DNA of 64,000 nt from JACCQS01 sp963766765 (lineage in GTDB: Bacteria; Actinomycetota; Actinomycetes; Mycobacteriales; Geodermatophilaceae). A program made the position numbers and the translations under genes. The notes under the pieces are model-generated. The model was not told the DNA's origin, ran no database searches, and saw nothing but the letters and a program-made list of their open reading frames with translations. The DNA lies in contig CAVYBR010000007.1 of the NCBI GenBank assembly GCA_963766765.1, positions 62,001 through 126,000 of the forward strand, given 5' to 3'. Of the stretch, positions 17,282-24,961 are shown piece after piece; within the stretch, counting starts at the first letter, position 1, and each line of letters begins with the position of its first letter.

Positions 17282-17839
17282 CCCCCAAAACGGGAACCCA
17301 AGAGTCGGTACGCCGTCCTCGGTGCTCTGGCCATCGAGCCCATGTCGGGCTATGACATCAAGAACGTCCTCACCCGCAGCGTCAGGCATTTTTGGAACGA
17401 GAGCTATGGGCAGATCTATCCGACGTTGAAGGATCTGGCCGCTGCCGATTTGATCACCAGCAAGACCCAGCCGGCCAACGGCAAGCCCGACCGCACGGTC
17501 TACACATTGACTGACGCCGGCTGGCGGGAATTGCGCGGCTGGCTGGCTCGTCCGGTCGACTCGCATCATCCTGGCCGAAGTGAACTACTGCTGAAGGTCT
17601 TCTTCGGGCGGCACGCTGCCGCCGGCGCCACGCTGGATCTCGTACGTGAGCATCGAGCGTTGCTGACGGCACGCATCGCCCAGTACGAGGCAATCGAAGC
17701 CGAGCTGGAGGCTGAGGATGATCCGGACCCGCCGTACTGGTTGAGCACGCTCCGACACGGAGTCCTCGTTGCGCAAGCGTCCCTGGAGTGGTGCGACGAG
17801 ACCCTTACGCGACTTTCGAAGGTAGGCATCCATGGCTGA
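17279..17839 (+). CDS. PadR-family transcriptional regulator
   Basis: A 186-residue regulator with a winged-helix domain at about residues 8-85 (YAVLGALAIEPMSGYDIK, SYGQIYPTLKDL, YTLTDAGWREL) followed by a coiled C-terminal dimerisation region (LLKVFFGRH, LEWCDETL). ATG 17279 is the natural start; it sits in the palindrome and follows a -10 by 8 nt, so the message is probably leaderless. It overlaps the next membrane-protein gene by 8 bp, and such partners are often the PadR-controlled output. Confidence 0.9.
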   Translation: MPPKREPKSRYAVLGALAIEPMSGYDIKNVLTRSVRHFWNESYGQIYPTLKDLAAADLITSKTQPANGKPDRTVYTLTDAGWRELRGWLARPVDSHHPGRSELLLKVFFGRHAAAGATLDLVREHRALLTARIAQYEAIEAELEAEDDPDPPYWLSTLRHGVLVAQASLEWCDETLTRLSKVGIHG

Positions 17840-18152
17840 TGGCTTCTTCGGCATTCCCTGGTTTGCTTGGGCGGGCCTTGCCGCGGTGCTCGGCGTCTTG
17901 TTCACCCGGTTCCAGATTCCCAAGCAGACCCCGCAGACGGTTGGACTCACACATTTCGCCCTGCGCTGGTTGCACGCCATGACGTGGTGGCTGCTGGCCG
18001 TGTCGTTCCTGATCCGCGGGCTAGCACCGCACCAGCCAGGTCTTGCAGATGTTGTCGGCTACGCCTGCCTTGTCGCCTATGTCGGGTTCTGGTCAGCATT
18101 TCTCAGGAGCAGGTCCCTTTTGTCCAATGCGTCAGGGGGTACGGGGACCTAG
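17832..18152 (+). CDS. small membrane protein, PadR partner
   Basis: A 106-residue protein with three predicted membrane segments (about residues 8-26, 46-65 and 72-92), starting at ATG 17832 inside the end of padR. The overlap implies co-transcription and translational coupling. No catalytic motif is visible. A role as a transport or stress-response effector of the PadR regulator is possible but not shown. Confidence 0.68.
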   Translation: MADGFFGIPWFAWAGLAAVLGVLFTRFQIPKQTPQTVGLTHFALRWLHAMTWWLLAVSFLIRGLAPHQPGLADVVGYACLVAYVGFWSAFLRSRSLLSNASGGTGT

Positions 18153-18153
18153 C

Positions 18154-18513
18154 GTGATCGGCATGGATGGAGCACTGAGTTTCTTCGAAATCGGCGTCGA
18201 CGACACAGACAAGGCCCGCGCCTTCTACGGGCAACTCTTCGGATGGGAGTTCGTGCCGCAGGGCAGCGGGGCGACGATCGAGACGCCGAACCTGCCGGGC
18301 GGACTGCACGGGGGCGACCCGGGCGCGAGTCCGTACCTCTTCTTCCGGGTGAGCGACATGTCCGCCGCCCTCCAGCGAGTCCGGGAACTCGGTGGGGACA
18401 CCGGTGACTACAGCTCCAGTGAGGACCCGGAGAAGGTCGCCAAGTTTGGCCGGTTCCAAACCTGTACCGACGATCAGGGCTCGGTATTCGGCCTGCACCA
18501 GCCGCCAGCCTAG
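18154..18513 (+). CDS. VOC (glyoxalase/bleomycin-resistance fold) family protein
   Basis: A protein of 119 residues with a single VOC-type beta-alpha-beta unit pair: LSFFEIGVDDTDKARAFYG, FGWEF, PYLFFRVSDM and DDQGSVFGLHQ. GTG 18154 is preferred because GGGGAC lies just upstream at 18143-18148; ATG 18163 is an alternative. Family members include dioxygenases, glyoxalases and small-ligand binders. No metal ligand set is clear enough to choose among them. Confidence 0.85.
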   Translation: MIGMDGALSFFEIGVDDTDKARAFYGQLFGWEFVPQGSGATIETPNLPGGLHGGDPGASPYLFFRVSDMSAALQRVRELGGDTGDYSSSEDPEKVAKFGRFQTCTDDQGSVFGLHQPPA

Positions 18514-18623
18514 CCAGTTCTCGACGCGCCGGCAGACGGTGCGCGAACCTGCAGGTCGTACGTGCTGTCCGCAGTACTCCGGACATCGCCGAGTAGCCGG
18601 CGGCGCGCTGGCATGATGACGCG

Positions 18624-20486
18624 GTGGAAACAGCGATTGGCCTGGTCGCTTTCCTTGCCGCGGTGGCGGCGACCGGTGCGGCGGCTCGGCGCTACGAGCT
18701 TCCCGCGCCGCTGTTGCTGGTCGTCCTCGGGTTCGCGCTTTCCTACCTGCCGGTCATGGGAACGGTCCGGCTCACGCCGGACCTGATACTCGTCGGGTTG
18801 CTGCCCCCGCTGCTCTACGCCGCGGCCGTGAAGACCTCGCTGATCGACTTCCGGGCCAACCTGCGTCCGATCGCGCTCCTGTCAGTCGGCCTCGTGTTGT
18901 TCAACACGGTGTGCATCGGACTGCTCACGTGGGCGCTGCTGCCCATCCCACCGGCCGCCGCCTTCGCACTCGGCGCGGTCGTGGCGCCCCCCGACGCGGT
19001 AGCGGCCACGGCGATCGCCCGGCGGGTCGGAATGCCGCGGCGGGTGGTCACGATCCTGGAGGGCGAAAGCCTGGTCAACGATGCGACGGCGCTGGTCTGC
19101 CTGCGGGCCGCCATCCTCGCGCTGGCCGGCACCGTCACCGTCGGTGGCGTGCTGGCGAGTTTCGCCCTGTCGGTGGTCGGCGGTCTGGCCGTGGGTTTGC
19201 TCGTCGCCCTTGTCATCGTGCATGTCCGCAAGAAGGTCCGCGACATCCTCACCGACATCACGATCTCTTTCCTGACCCCGTTCGTCTCCTACATCCTCGC
19301 CGAGGAGATCGAGGCATCCGGCGTTCTGGCCGTGGTGGTGACCGGGCTGGTCATCGGGCACAAGTCGCCGGTCATGCTCAGCGCAGCATCGCGGGTTCTC
19401 GAGCAGGCGAACTGGGCCACTGTGCAGTTTGTCCTGGAGAACTCCGTCTTCCTGCTCATCGGGCTACAGGCGAAGACGATCATCGACGACATCTCCAGCA
19501 GCGATGTCAGTATCGGGCGGAGTCTGGTCGTGGCCGCGGCTGTCCTGGGCGCGGCCATCGTTCTCCGAATGATCTACGTCTTCGTCGTGTCCTATCTTTC
19601 GCGACTCTTCCCGGGCCTCACGCGTACCGACCTGAGCCGAAGCTGGCGGTATCCGGCGTTGATCAGCTGGGCCGGAATGCGCGGCGTGGTCACCCTTGCC
19701 GCGGTCTTTGTGTTGCCAGAGGACACGCCACAGCGGGAGAACCTGATCCTGATCGCGCTCGTCGTAACCGCCGGCACGTTGCTCCTGCAGGGATCAACAC
19801 TGCCCTGGGTGGTCCGCCGCCTGGGTCTGGCCGGACCCGACCGGGCCGAGGACACCCTGGCTGAGGCAGCGTTGTTCCAGCGGGCGGCTCGAGCCGGTCT
19901 GGCCGCCCTCGACGAGCTGCTCACCGGGAACGAGCCACCTGACGTCGTGGAGCGGCTCCGTCGCCGGGGACTCGACCGCGCCGACGCGGTCTGGGAACGG
20001 CTGGGCGCGACGGCGGAGACGCCGAGTTCGGTGTACGCGCGATTGCGCGCGGCGATGATCGAGGCCGAGCGTGCAGAAGTACTTGTCGCGCGGGACGGCG
20101 GTCAGGTGCCCGATGATGTTCTGCGTACGGTGTTGGGCGCCCTCGATGTCGAGGAGACAGTGCTCGACACGGTCGCCGACGTGGACATCGCTGATCGGTC
20201 CGACGAACTGACCGCACCGACGACTGACGGGTGCGAACATCTTCGACTGCTTCCGCTGGTCGAGCGTCCGCCGGGGGAGCAGGTGTGCGAGAGCTGCGTT
20301 GCCCTCGACCGTCGAGATTGGGTTCATCTGCGGATGTGCCTGACCTGCAACTACGTGGGCTGTTGTGACTCCTCCCCGCTGAGGCACTCCAGCAAGCATT
20401 ACGCAGACTGTGATCATCCGGTGATGCGCAGTGTTGAGCCCGGTGAGGCGTGGCGATGGTGTTACGTCGACGACCTCATCGGCTGA
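18624..20486 (+). CDS. Na+/H+ antiporter (CPA1/NhaP type) with C-terminal UBP zinc finger
   Basis: Residues 1-410 form a CPA1 antiporter domain with about 12 membrane segments, including PPDAVAATAIA and GESLVNDATALV, motifs of the ion-binding core. A cytosolic region (about 410-530) follows. The last 85 residues are a UBP-type zinc finger, with cysteines and histidines in CEHL, VCESC, CLTCNYVGCCDSS, HSSKHY and ADCDHPV. The UBP finger is best known from eukaryotic deubiquitinases but is also found appended to actinobacterial antiporters. Its ligand here is unknown. The GTG start at 18624 follows a possible -10 (CATGAT, about 18608-18613). Confidence 0.9.
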   Translation: METAIGLVAFLAAVAATGAAARRYELPAPLLLVVLGFALSYLPVMGTVRLTPDLILVGLLPPLLYAAAVKTSLIDFRANLRPIALLSVGLVLFNTVCIGLLTWALLPIPPAAAFALGAVVAPPDAVAATAIARRVGMPRRVVTILEGESLVNDATALVCLRAAILALAGTVTVGGVLASFALSVVGGLAVGLLVALVIVHVRKKVRDILTDITISFLTPFVSYILAEEIEASGVLAVVVTGLVIGHKSPVMLSAASRVLEQANWATVQFVLENSVFLLIGLQAKTIIDDISSSDVSIGRSLVVAAAVLGAAIVLRMIYVFVVSYLSRLFPGLTRTDLSRSWRYPALISWAGMRGVVTLAAVFVLPEDTPQRENLILIALVVTAGTLLLQGSTLPWVVRRLGLAGPDRAEDTLAEAALFQRAARAGLAALDELLTGNEPPDVVERLRRRGLDRADAVWERLGATAETPSSVYARLRAAMIEAERAEVLVARDGGQVPDDVLRTVLGALDVEETVLDTVADVDIADRSDELTAPTTDGCEHLRLLPLVERPPGEQVCESCVALDRRDWVHLRMCLTCNYVGCCDSSPLRHSSKHYADCDHPVMRSVEPGEAWRWCYVDDLIG

Positions 20487-20490
20487 TCCC

Positions 20491-20516
20491 GCAGCGAACT
20501 AGAGCAGCGAACTAGA
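20491..20516. repeat. 13-bp perfect tandem duplication at mscL 3' end
   Basis: GCAGCGAACTAGA occurs twice without a gap (20491-20503 and 20504-20516). The second copy contains the mscL stop codon (complement of CTA), so the duplication leaves a spare stop just outside the gene. It is a small recent slippage duplication. Confidence 0.7.
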
Positions 20517-20955
20517 CCTGGGGTGGTAGCCGCTCGCCGTGGGCGCCGACGGATGGATCTGAAGCAGTCGGGACCGCTGCGTTGCCGCCTCCGCGCAGCA
20601 GGTCGCGGATCTCGGTGAGCAGCTCGACCTCCGAGGGCTGACTCGGACCCTCTTCCTCGCCACTAGCGCGCCGCTCGGCGATCTTCTTCAGCGGCACGAC
20701 GACCACGAAATAGATCACTGCAGCGGTCAGGACGAATGTGATGATCGCGCCGATGAAGGCACCCCACGTGAAGACCTGACCGTTGACCTCGAAGCTGCCG
20801 CCGTTGTCGCCGCCCCCACCGACCAGCCCGATCAGAGGGGTCAGGAAGGATGCCGTGAAAGCGGCCACCAGGGCGGTGAACGCGGCCCCGATGACAACGG
20901 CGACGGCCAACTCCACGACGTTGCCGCGGAGCAGGAAATCTTTGAAACCCTTCAT
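20512..20955 (-). CDS. mscL: large-conductance mechanosensitive channel
   Basis: MscL opens on membrane tension to release solutes during osmotic downshock. The 147-residue protein has the diagnostic N-terminal helix MKGFKDFLLRGNVVELAVAV, TM1 with VIGAAFTALV, a glycine-rich periplasmic loop (GLVGGGGDNGG), TM2 (IITFVLTAAVIYFVVVVPL) and a charged cytoplasmic bundle with LLTEIRDLL. A GGGAGAA ribosome site lies just upstream of ATG 20955. It lies tail to tail with the antiporter gene, another osmotic/ionic function. Confidence 0.96.
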   Translation of the reverse strand: MKGFKDFLLRGNVVELAVAVVIGAAFTALVAAFTASFLTPLIGLVGGGGDNGGSFEVNGQVFTWGAFIGAIITFVLTAAVIYFVVVVPLKKIAERRASGEEEGPSQPSEVELLTEIRDLLRGGGNAAVPTASDPSVGAHGERLPPQV

Positions 20956-21002
20956 GCCGTTCTCCCGTCGGTGGGGCCCTCAGCACCGTGATCCGAAGGC
21001 GG

Positions 21003-21662
21003 CTACGGGGGTAGGAGTGTAGCCGTGAGGGTGCTCGAAGCGGCCGCTGCGGCCAGCTGCGCCGCGACGTCCTGCGCCACGGCGACGACGACCAATCCGA
21101 GGGGTTCGGCCACGGCAGAGGGCGCGGATTCGGCCAACGGAACCGCCAGGACGAGAACGCCCGGAGCCACCACGACGGCCGTCGTGCTGTCGGCGGTGGC
21201 GGCCAGGATGTCCACCCGGTCACCGGGCCGCAGAAGCGCGGTGACGTCGAGGTCGATCAGCCGAACCGGACTGGCCACAACGCCCGGACCGAGGCCGGCG
21301 GACAGGCCGGGGCCGAGGAGCCGGACATCGGTCACGACCTCGCCGCGCCGTACAGCACCGGTGACTGCCCGCCCGATGATGTTCCCGCCTGGGCGCAATG
21401 CGCCGTCCGGTAGCTCGGCAGTCGACCGTTCGGCCGATTCCACGTCACCGCTTGCAATCAGATGACCCGCCGCGAGGTCGCGCGCGGCGATGAAGACGGC
21501 GGTCCGCGCCGTTTCGGTGGCTACCCCCGGCGCCCGACCCGGCGGCGCGATGGCCAGGACCAGCGCGGCGGCGGCCAGCGCTGCCGCCACCAGCCGGCGG
21601 GCGTTGAGCCAGCGCCGGGTCGATGCAACGGAGCCAAGGAGGTGCGGATGCCGTTGTGCCAT
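21003..21662 (-). CDS. SAF-domain (CpaB/RcpC-like) exported protein
   Basis: A 219-residue protein with one N-terminal membrane segment (about residues 23-41), then a SAF domain: VFIAARDLAAGHLIASGDVE, followed by GRAVTGAVRRGEVVTDVRLLG. A C-terminal beta-rich region includes VRLIDLDVTALLRPGDRVDILA, as in the pilus assembly protein CpaB. No pilus genes are adjacent, so its partner is unclear. The start ATG 21662 is uncontested. Confidence 0.8.
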   Translation of the reverse strand: MAQRHPHLLGSVASTRRWLNARRLVAAALAAAALVLAIAPPGRAPGVATETARTAVFIAARDLAAGHLIASGDVESAERSTAELPDGALRPGGNIIGRAVTGAVRRGEVVTDVRLLGPGLSAGLGPGVVASPVRLIDLDVTALLRPGDRVDILAATADSTTAVVVAPGVLVLAVPLAESAPSAVAEPLGLVVVAVAQDVAAQLAAAAASSTLTATLLPP

Positions 21663-21759
21663 CCCGCGAGGCTAGGAGCTGTCAGCGCCGTGTGGCCGGC
21701 CGCAAGAAACGTGTGGAAACTGCCCGGCCGCTGTGGACAGGCCCAGCCGCCGACCCCGA

Positions 21760-22158
21760 TCAGGCGGTGGAGGAGCCCGAAGAACTGCTGGAGCTGGTTG
21801 CGGCCTTCGCTGCGGACTTGTCCTTCGTGGACGTGGTGGTGGCTGTGACTGAGGAGTCGCTGCCGCCTGAAGACGCGGGCTCCGTACCCGAAGAACTGTC
21901 GGTGCTGCTCGATGAACTGCTGGAGGCCGCGACGCCGTCCTTGTCACTCGACTTCTTCTTCGCGCCATTGGCCTCGGCCCGGGAGTCATTGCGGTAGAAG
22001 CCGGAGCCCTTGAACACGACTCCGACTGAGCCGTAGACCTTTCGCAGACGGCCGGAGCAGACCGGGCATTCGGTCAACGCATCGTCGGTGAAGCTCTGGA
22101 ACTGCTCGAAGCGGTGAGCGCAAGCCGGATCGGTGCATGCGTACTGATAGGTCGGCAC
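21760..22158 (-). CDS. FmdB-family zinc-ribbon protein with Ser-rich tail
   Basis: The first 55 residues form the FmdB zinc ribbon (MPTYQYACTD, FEQFQSF, CPVCSG, RKVYGSVGVVFKGSGFY). The remaining 75 residues are low-complexity serine/threonine/alanine with lysine patches. The protein starts at GTG 22158 with a GAGGAG site upstream. FmdB-type proteins are small putative regulators of uncertain role; in actinobacteria they commonly lie near mscL and 5-formyl-THF cyclo-ligase, as here. Confidence 0.9.
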   Translation of the reverse strand: MPTYQYACTDPACAHRFEQFQSFTDDALTECPVCSGRLRKVYGSVGVVFKGSGFYRNDSRAEANGAKKKSSDKDGVAASSSSSSSTDSSSGTEPASSGGSDSSVTATTTSTKDKSAAKAATSSSSSSGSSTA

Positions 22159-22270
22159 GTTCGCGGGACTCCTCGGTGCGGGCTAGATTGGCACTCTATC
22201 TCTGTGATTGCTAACGCATGAAATGCGTGTGGCATGCCCGCACCTCCAGGCCGGGGTCCAAACTCGGATC

Positions 22271-23362
22271 ATGGGACCTGCCCCGACGCCGCTGTCCGCG
22301 CTCGACCGCCAGCGACTCGAGGACGTCCGGAGCGAATTCGACGCCGAAACGATCTACCTCGACACCACCACGATGGGCCTGCCGCCCCGGCGAAGCATTG
22401 CCGCCCTGCAAGCCGCGCTGCAGGACTGGCGAGCGGGTACGGCGTACGCACCGGACTACGACCGGCCGGTGAATCATGCCCGCGACCGCTACGCCGAACT
22501 GGTCTCAGTTGACCGCGGATCGGTCGCCATCGGGCCCCAGGTGTCGATGTTCGCCGGGCTCGTCGCCGCCGCTTTGCCGCCGGGAAGCGAAGTGCTGACC
22601 GCAGAGGGCGACTTCACCAGCATCCTGTTTCCGTTCCATGCCCAGGCCGACCGCGGCGTGACAGTTCGCGAGGTGCCCTTGGAACGGATTGCCGATGCGG
22701 TGACCGCCCGTACGAGGCTCGTCTCGGTCTCGGCCGTGCAGTCCGCGAACGGCCGGATCGCCGACCTCGATGCGTTGACCGCCGCCTGCGCCTCGACCGG
22801 GACGCGGGTGCTGCTGGATGTGACCCAGGCGGCGGGGTGGCTGCCGATCGATGCCGGTCGCTTCGCCTACACGGTCTGCTCGGGTTACAAATGGCTGCTC
22901 GCGCCGCGCGGTACGGCGTACTTCACGATCCAGCCCGACCTGCGAGACGAGTTGGTGCCCAACCACGCCGGCTGGTACGCGGGGCAGGATCCATGGGTGA
23001 GCATCTACGGGACTCCGCTGCGCCTGGCCGATGATGCGCGGCGCTTCGATCTGTCGCCGGCTTGGCATTCCTGGATCGCTGCTGCTCCAGCGCTTGACCT
23101 GTTGACCGAGGTCGGCCCGCTGGCCCTGCACGCACACGCTGTGGGCCTGGCCGAGCAGTTCCGAACCGCCGTCGGCATGCCGCCGAGCAATTCAGCGATC
23201 GTTTCGGCGGTGTCCGACGACCGCGTCGGCGACCTGATGAAAGCGGCGGGAATCGTCGGCGCAGTCCGGGCCGGGCGGTTGCGGCTGTCCTTCCACGTCA
23301 GCACCAGCGAGCAGGATGCCGACCGGGCTGCCGAGGTTCTCGCGGGCCAGGTGCGGCTCTGA
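22271..23362 (+). CDS. PLP-dependent aminotransferase class V-fold enzyme
   Basis: A fold-type I PLP enzyme related to cysteine desulfurases and isopenicillin-N epimerase-like proteins. It has a DTTTMGLPP N-terminal segment, the SVSAVQSANGRIADLDAL cofactor region, DVTQAAGWLPI with the PLP-contacting Asp, and the Schiff-base lysine in CSGYKWLLAPRG. ATG 22271 gives 363 residues and matches where the fold begins; a GTG further upstream would add an unlikely tail. The substrate cannot be stated. It is transcribed towards the convergent fthC-like gene. Confidence 0.85.
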   Translation: MGPAPTPLSALDRQRLEDVRSEFDAETIYLDTTTMGLPPRRSIAALQAALQDWRAGTAYAPDYDRPVNHARDRYAELVSVDRGSVAIGPQVSMFAGLVAAALPPGSEVLTAEGDFTSILFPFHAQADRGVTVREVPLERIADAVTARTRLVSVSAVQSANGRIADLDALTAACASTGTRVLLDVTQAAGWLPIDAGRFAYTVCSGYKWLLAPRGTAYFTIQPDLRDELVPNHAGWYAGQDPWVSIYGTPLRLADDARRFDLSPAWHSWIAAAPALDLLTEVGPLALHAHAVGLAEQFRTAVGMPPSNSAIVSAVSDDRVGDLMKAAGIVGAVRAGRLRLSFHVSTSEQDADRAAEVLAGQVRL

Positions 23363-23374
23363 CCTCCTCGATGC

Positions 23375-24013
23375 TCAGGTCGCTGGATTCACCCGGCGGG
23401 TGCCGAGCAGCGGAGTGATCGTGTGGGTGACCTGCCGGTCGTACGACGCGCGCGGCAGGGCATCGACGAGTTCGTCGTCGTAGACGATCGCCAGCACGGG
23501 ACGGTCTGCCGAGAGGCGGGCCAGTGCCCTGTCGTAGTACCCGCGGCCGTACCCGATCCGGGTGCCGGTGCGGTCGACCGCCAGCGCTGGGGCGAGGACC
23601 GCGTCGACCTGGGCGATGGCGTCGGGTCCCAGATTCTCTCCAGCCGGTTCGAGGATTCCGAGCCGGCCGGGACGCAGCTCCCCGTCGTAGACAGCCCAGG
23701 TCAGGTCCTCGGGACCCGTGCAGGGCAACAGGATTCGTACCCCCGCCGCGTGGAGGAGTTCCAGGGTCTCCGGGGATCCCGGTTCATCGCCGAAGGGCAC
23801 GTACGCGGAGATCGTCGTCCACGCGGAGTCGGCCACGATCGCGAGGATGTGCGCCTGCAGTGCCCTGCTCGCTACCAGTCGGTCCGCTTCGGAGCGCTCC
23901 GCTCGAGCGGCCACGAGGCGGACCCGCCAGGCTTCCTTCTCGACCGCTACCGGTGGCAACGCTCCTTCGGGAGGGGAAACGGGGGCTCCGGATGGCTCAG
24001 CAGCGGGGCGCAT
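23375..24013 (-). CDS. 5-formyltetrahydrofolate cyclo-ligase
   Basis: The enzyme uses ATP to convert 5-formyl-THF to 5,10-methenyl-THF. Family marks in the 212 residues are KEAWRVRLVAARAERS near the N-terminus, ISAYVPFGDEPGS, and the C-terminal RIGYGRGYYDRAL loop. It is divergent from galU with only 27 bp between the start codons. A -10 (TAGGCT, complement of 24020-24025) lies 6 nt before ATG, predicting a leaderless message. Confidence 0.93.
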   Translation of the reverse strand: MRPAAEPSGAPVSPPEGALPPVAVEKEAWRVRLVAARAERSEADRLVASRALQAHILAIVADSAWTTISAYVPFGDEPGSPETLELLHAAGVRILLPCTGPEDLTWAVYDGELRPGRLGILEPAGENLGPDAIAQVDAVLAPALAVDRTGTRIGYGRGYYDRALARLSADRPVLAIVYDDELVDALPRASYDRQVTHTITPLLGTRRVNPAT

Positions 24014-24019
24014 GCGGAC

Positions 24020-24033
24020 AGCCTAGATAGGCT
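24020..24033. promoter_or_regulatory. palindromic divergent promoter of fthC-like gene and galU
   Basis: AGCCTAGATAGGCT is a palindrome of two 5-bp arms around AGAT. Its right end is a galU -10 (TAGGCT, 24028-24033, 7 nt before ATG 24041). Its left end is the same hexamer on the other strand (24020-24025, 6 nt before ATG 24013). One 14-bp palindrome thus supplies both -10 elements for two apparently leaderless genes. Confidence 0.6.
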
Positions 24034-24040
24034 GAGGTCG

Positions 24041-24961
24041 ATGACAGAGGCCCCCGGGGCAGCAACCCGCGCTCGCAAGGCGGTGATTCCCGTCGCCGGT
24101 CTCGGCACGCGGTTCCTGCCCGCTACCAAGTCCGTGCCCAAGGAACTGCTGCCCGTCGTGGACACCCCGGCCCTGCAATACATCGTCGAGGAAGCCGTCC
24201 GGGCCGGTCTGGCCGAGGTCTTGATGGTGACCGGCCGCAACAAGCATGCGATCGAGGACTACTTCGACCGGATGCCCGAGCTCGAGGCGGCGCTGGAGAA
24301 GAAGGGCGACCACGCCCGACTGGCCGCGGTACGCAAGCCGACCGAGATGGCCGACGTATTGTTCATCCGGCAGGGCGAGGCCCTCGGTCTGGGACACGCG
24401 GTCCTCTGTGCCGCCCCGTTCGTCGGGGACGAGGTCTTCGCGGTGATGTTGGGCGATGACCTGATCGATGCCAACGACCACCTGCTCGAACAGATGCTCG
24501 ACGTCCAGGCCGCGCACGGCGGTTCGGTGATCGCGCTTCTTGAGGTCGGTATGGACAACATCGACAAGTACGGTGCGGTTGCGGTCGAGGCGACGGAGTC
24601 CGAAGGCGTCGTACGAATCACGGACCTGGTCGAGAAGCCGCCGAGGGAGCAGGCGCCCAGTTCGCTCGCGATCATCGGGCGCTACGTTTTGCCGCCAGAA
24701 GTCTTTGCCGCGCTTCGGGATACGACCCCCGGAGCGGGCGGTGAGATTCAATTGACCGACGCGATCAGGTCGTTGGCCCGCGCCGGTGAGCCGGTGCACG
24801 GCGTGGTCTTCACTGGACGTCGTTATGACACCGGCGACCGGCTGGACTACCTCAAGGCGATCGTTCGCCTGGCGGCGGAGCGTGATGACCTCGGTCCGGC
24901 GTTTCGAGAGTTTATCCTGGACTTCAGCAGCGGCTTGAACGGCGCGGCCACCGATGACTGA
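24041..24961 (+). CDS. galU: UTP-glucose-1-phosphate uridylyltransferase
   Basis: GalU makes UDP-glucose from UTP and glucose-1-phosphate for cell-envelope glycans. The 306-residue protein has the nucleotidyltransferase motif PVAGLGTRFLPATKSVPKE (about residues 17-35), LGLGHAVLCA, MLGDDLI, VEKPPREQAPS and GGEIQLTDAI. ATG 24041 is supported by a -10 hexamer 7 nt upstream; the reading frame is open further upstream, but that part is non-coding. It overlaps glp by 8 bp, starting the galU-glp-rimJ-sepX gene set. Confidence 0.96.
   Translation: MTEAPGAATRARKAVIPVAGLGTRFLPATKSVPKELLPVVDTPALQYIVEEAVRAGLAEVLMVTGRNKHAIEDYFDRMPELEAALEKKGDHARLAAVRKPTEMADVLFIRQGEALGLGHAVLCAAPFVGDEVFAVMLGDDLIDANDHLLEQMLDVQAAHGGSVIALLEVGMDNIDKYGAVAVEATESEGVVRITDLVEKPPREQAPSSLAIIGRYVLPPEVFAALRDTTPGAGGEIQLTDAIRSLARAGEPVHGVVFTGRRYDTGDRLDYLKAIVRLAAERDDLGPAFREFILDFSSGLNGAATDD

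Noticed and set aside
23423..24040. In-frame 5' extension of galU
   Set aside because: It is antisense to the folate cyclo-ligase gene; GalU motifs begin only after ATG 24041.
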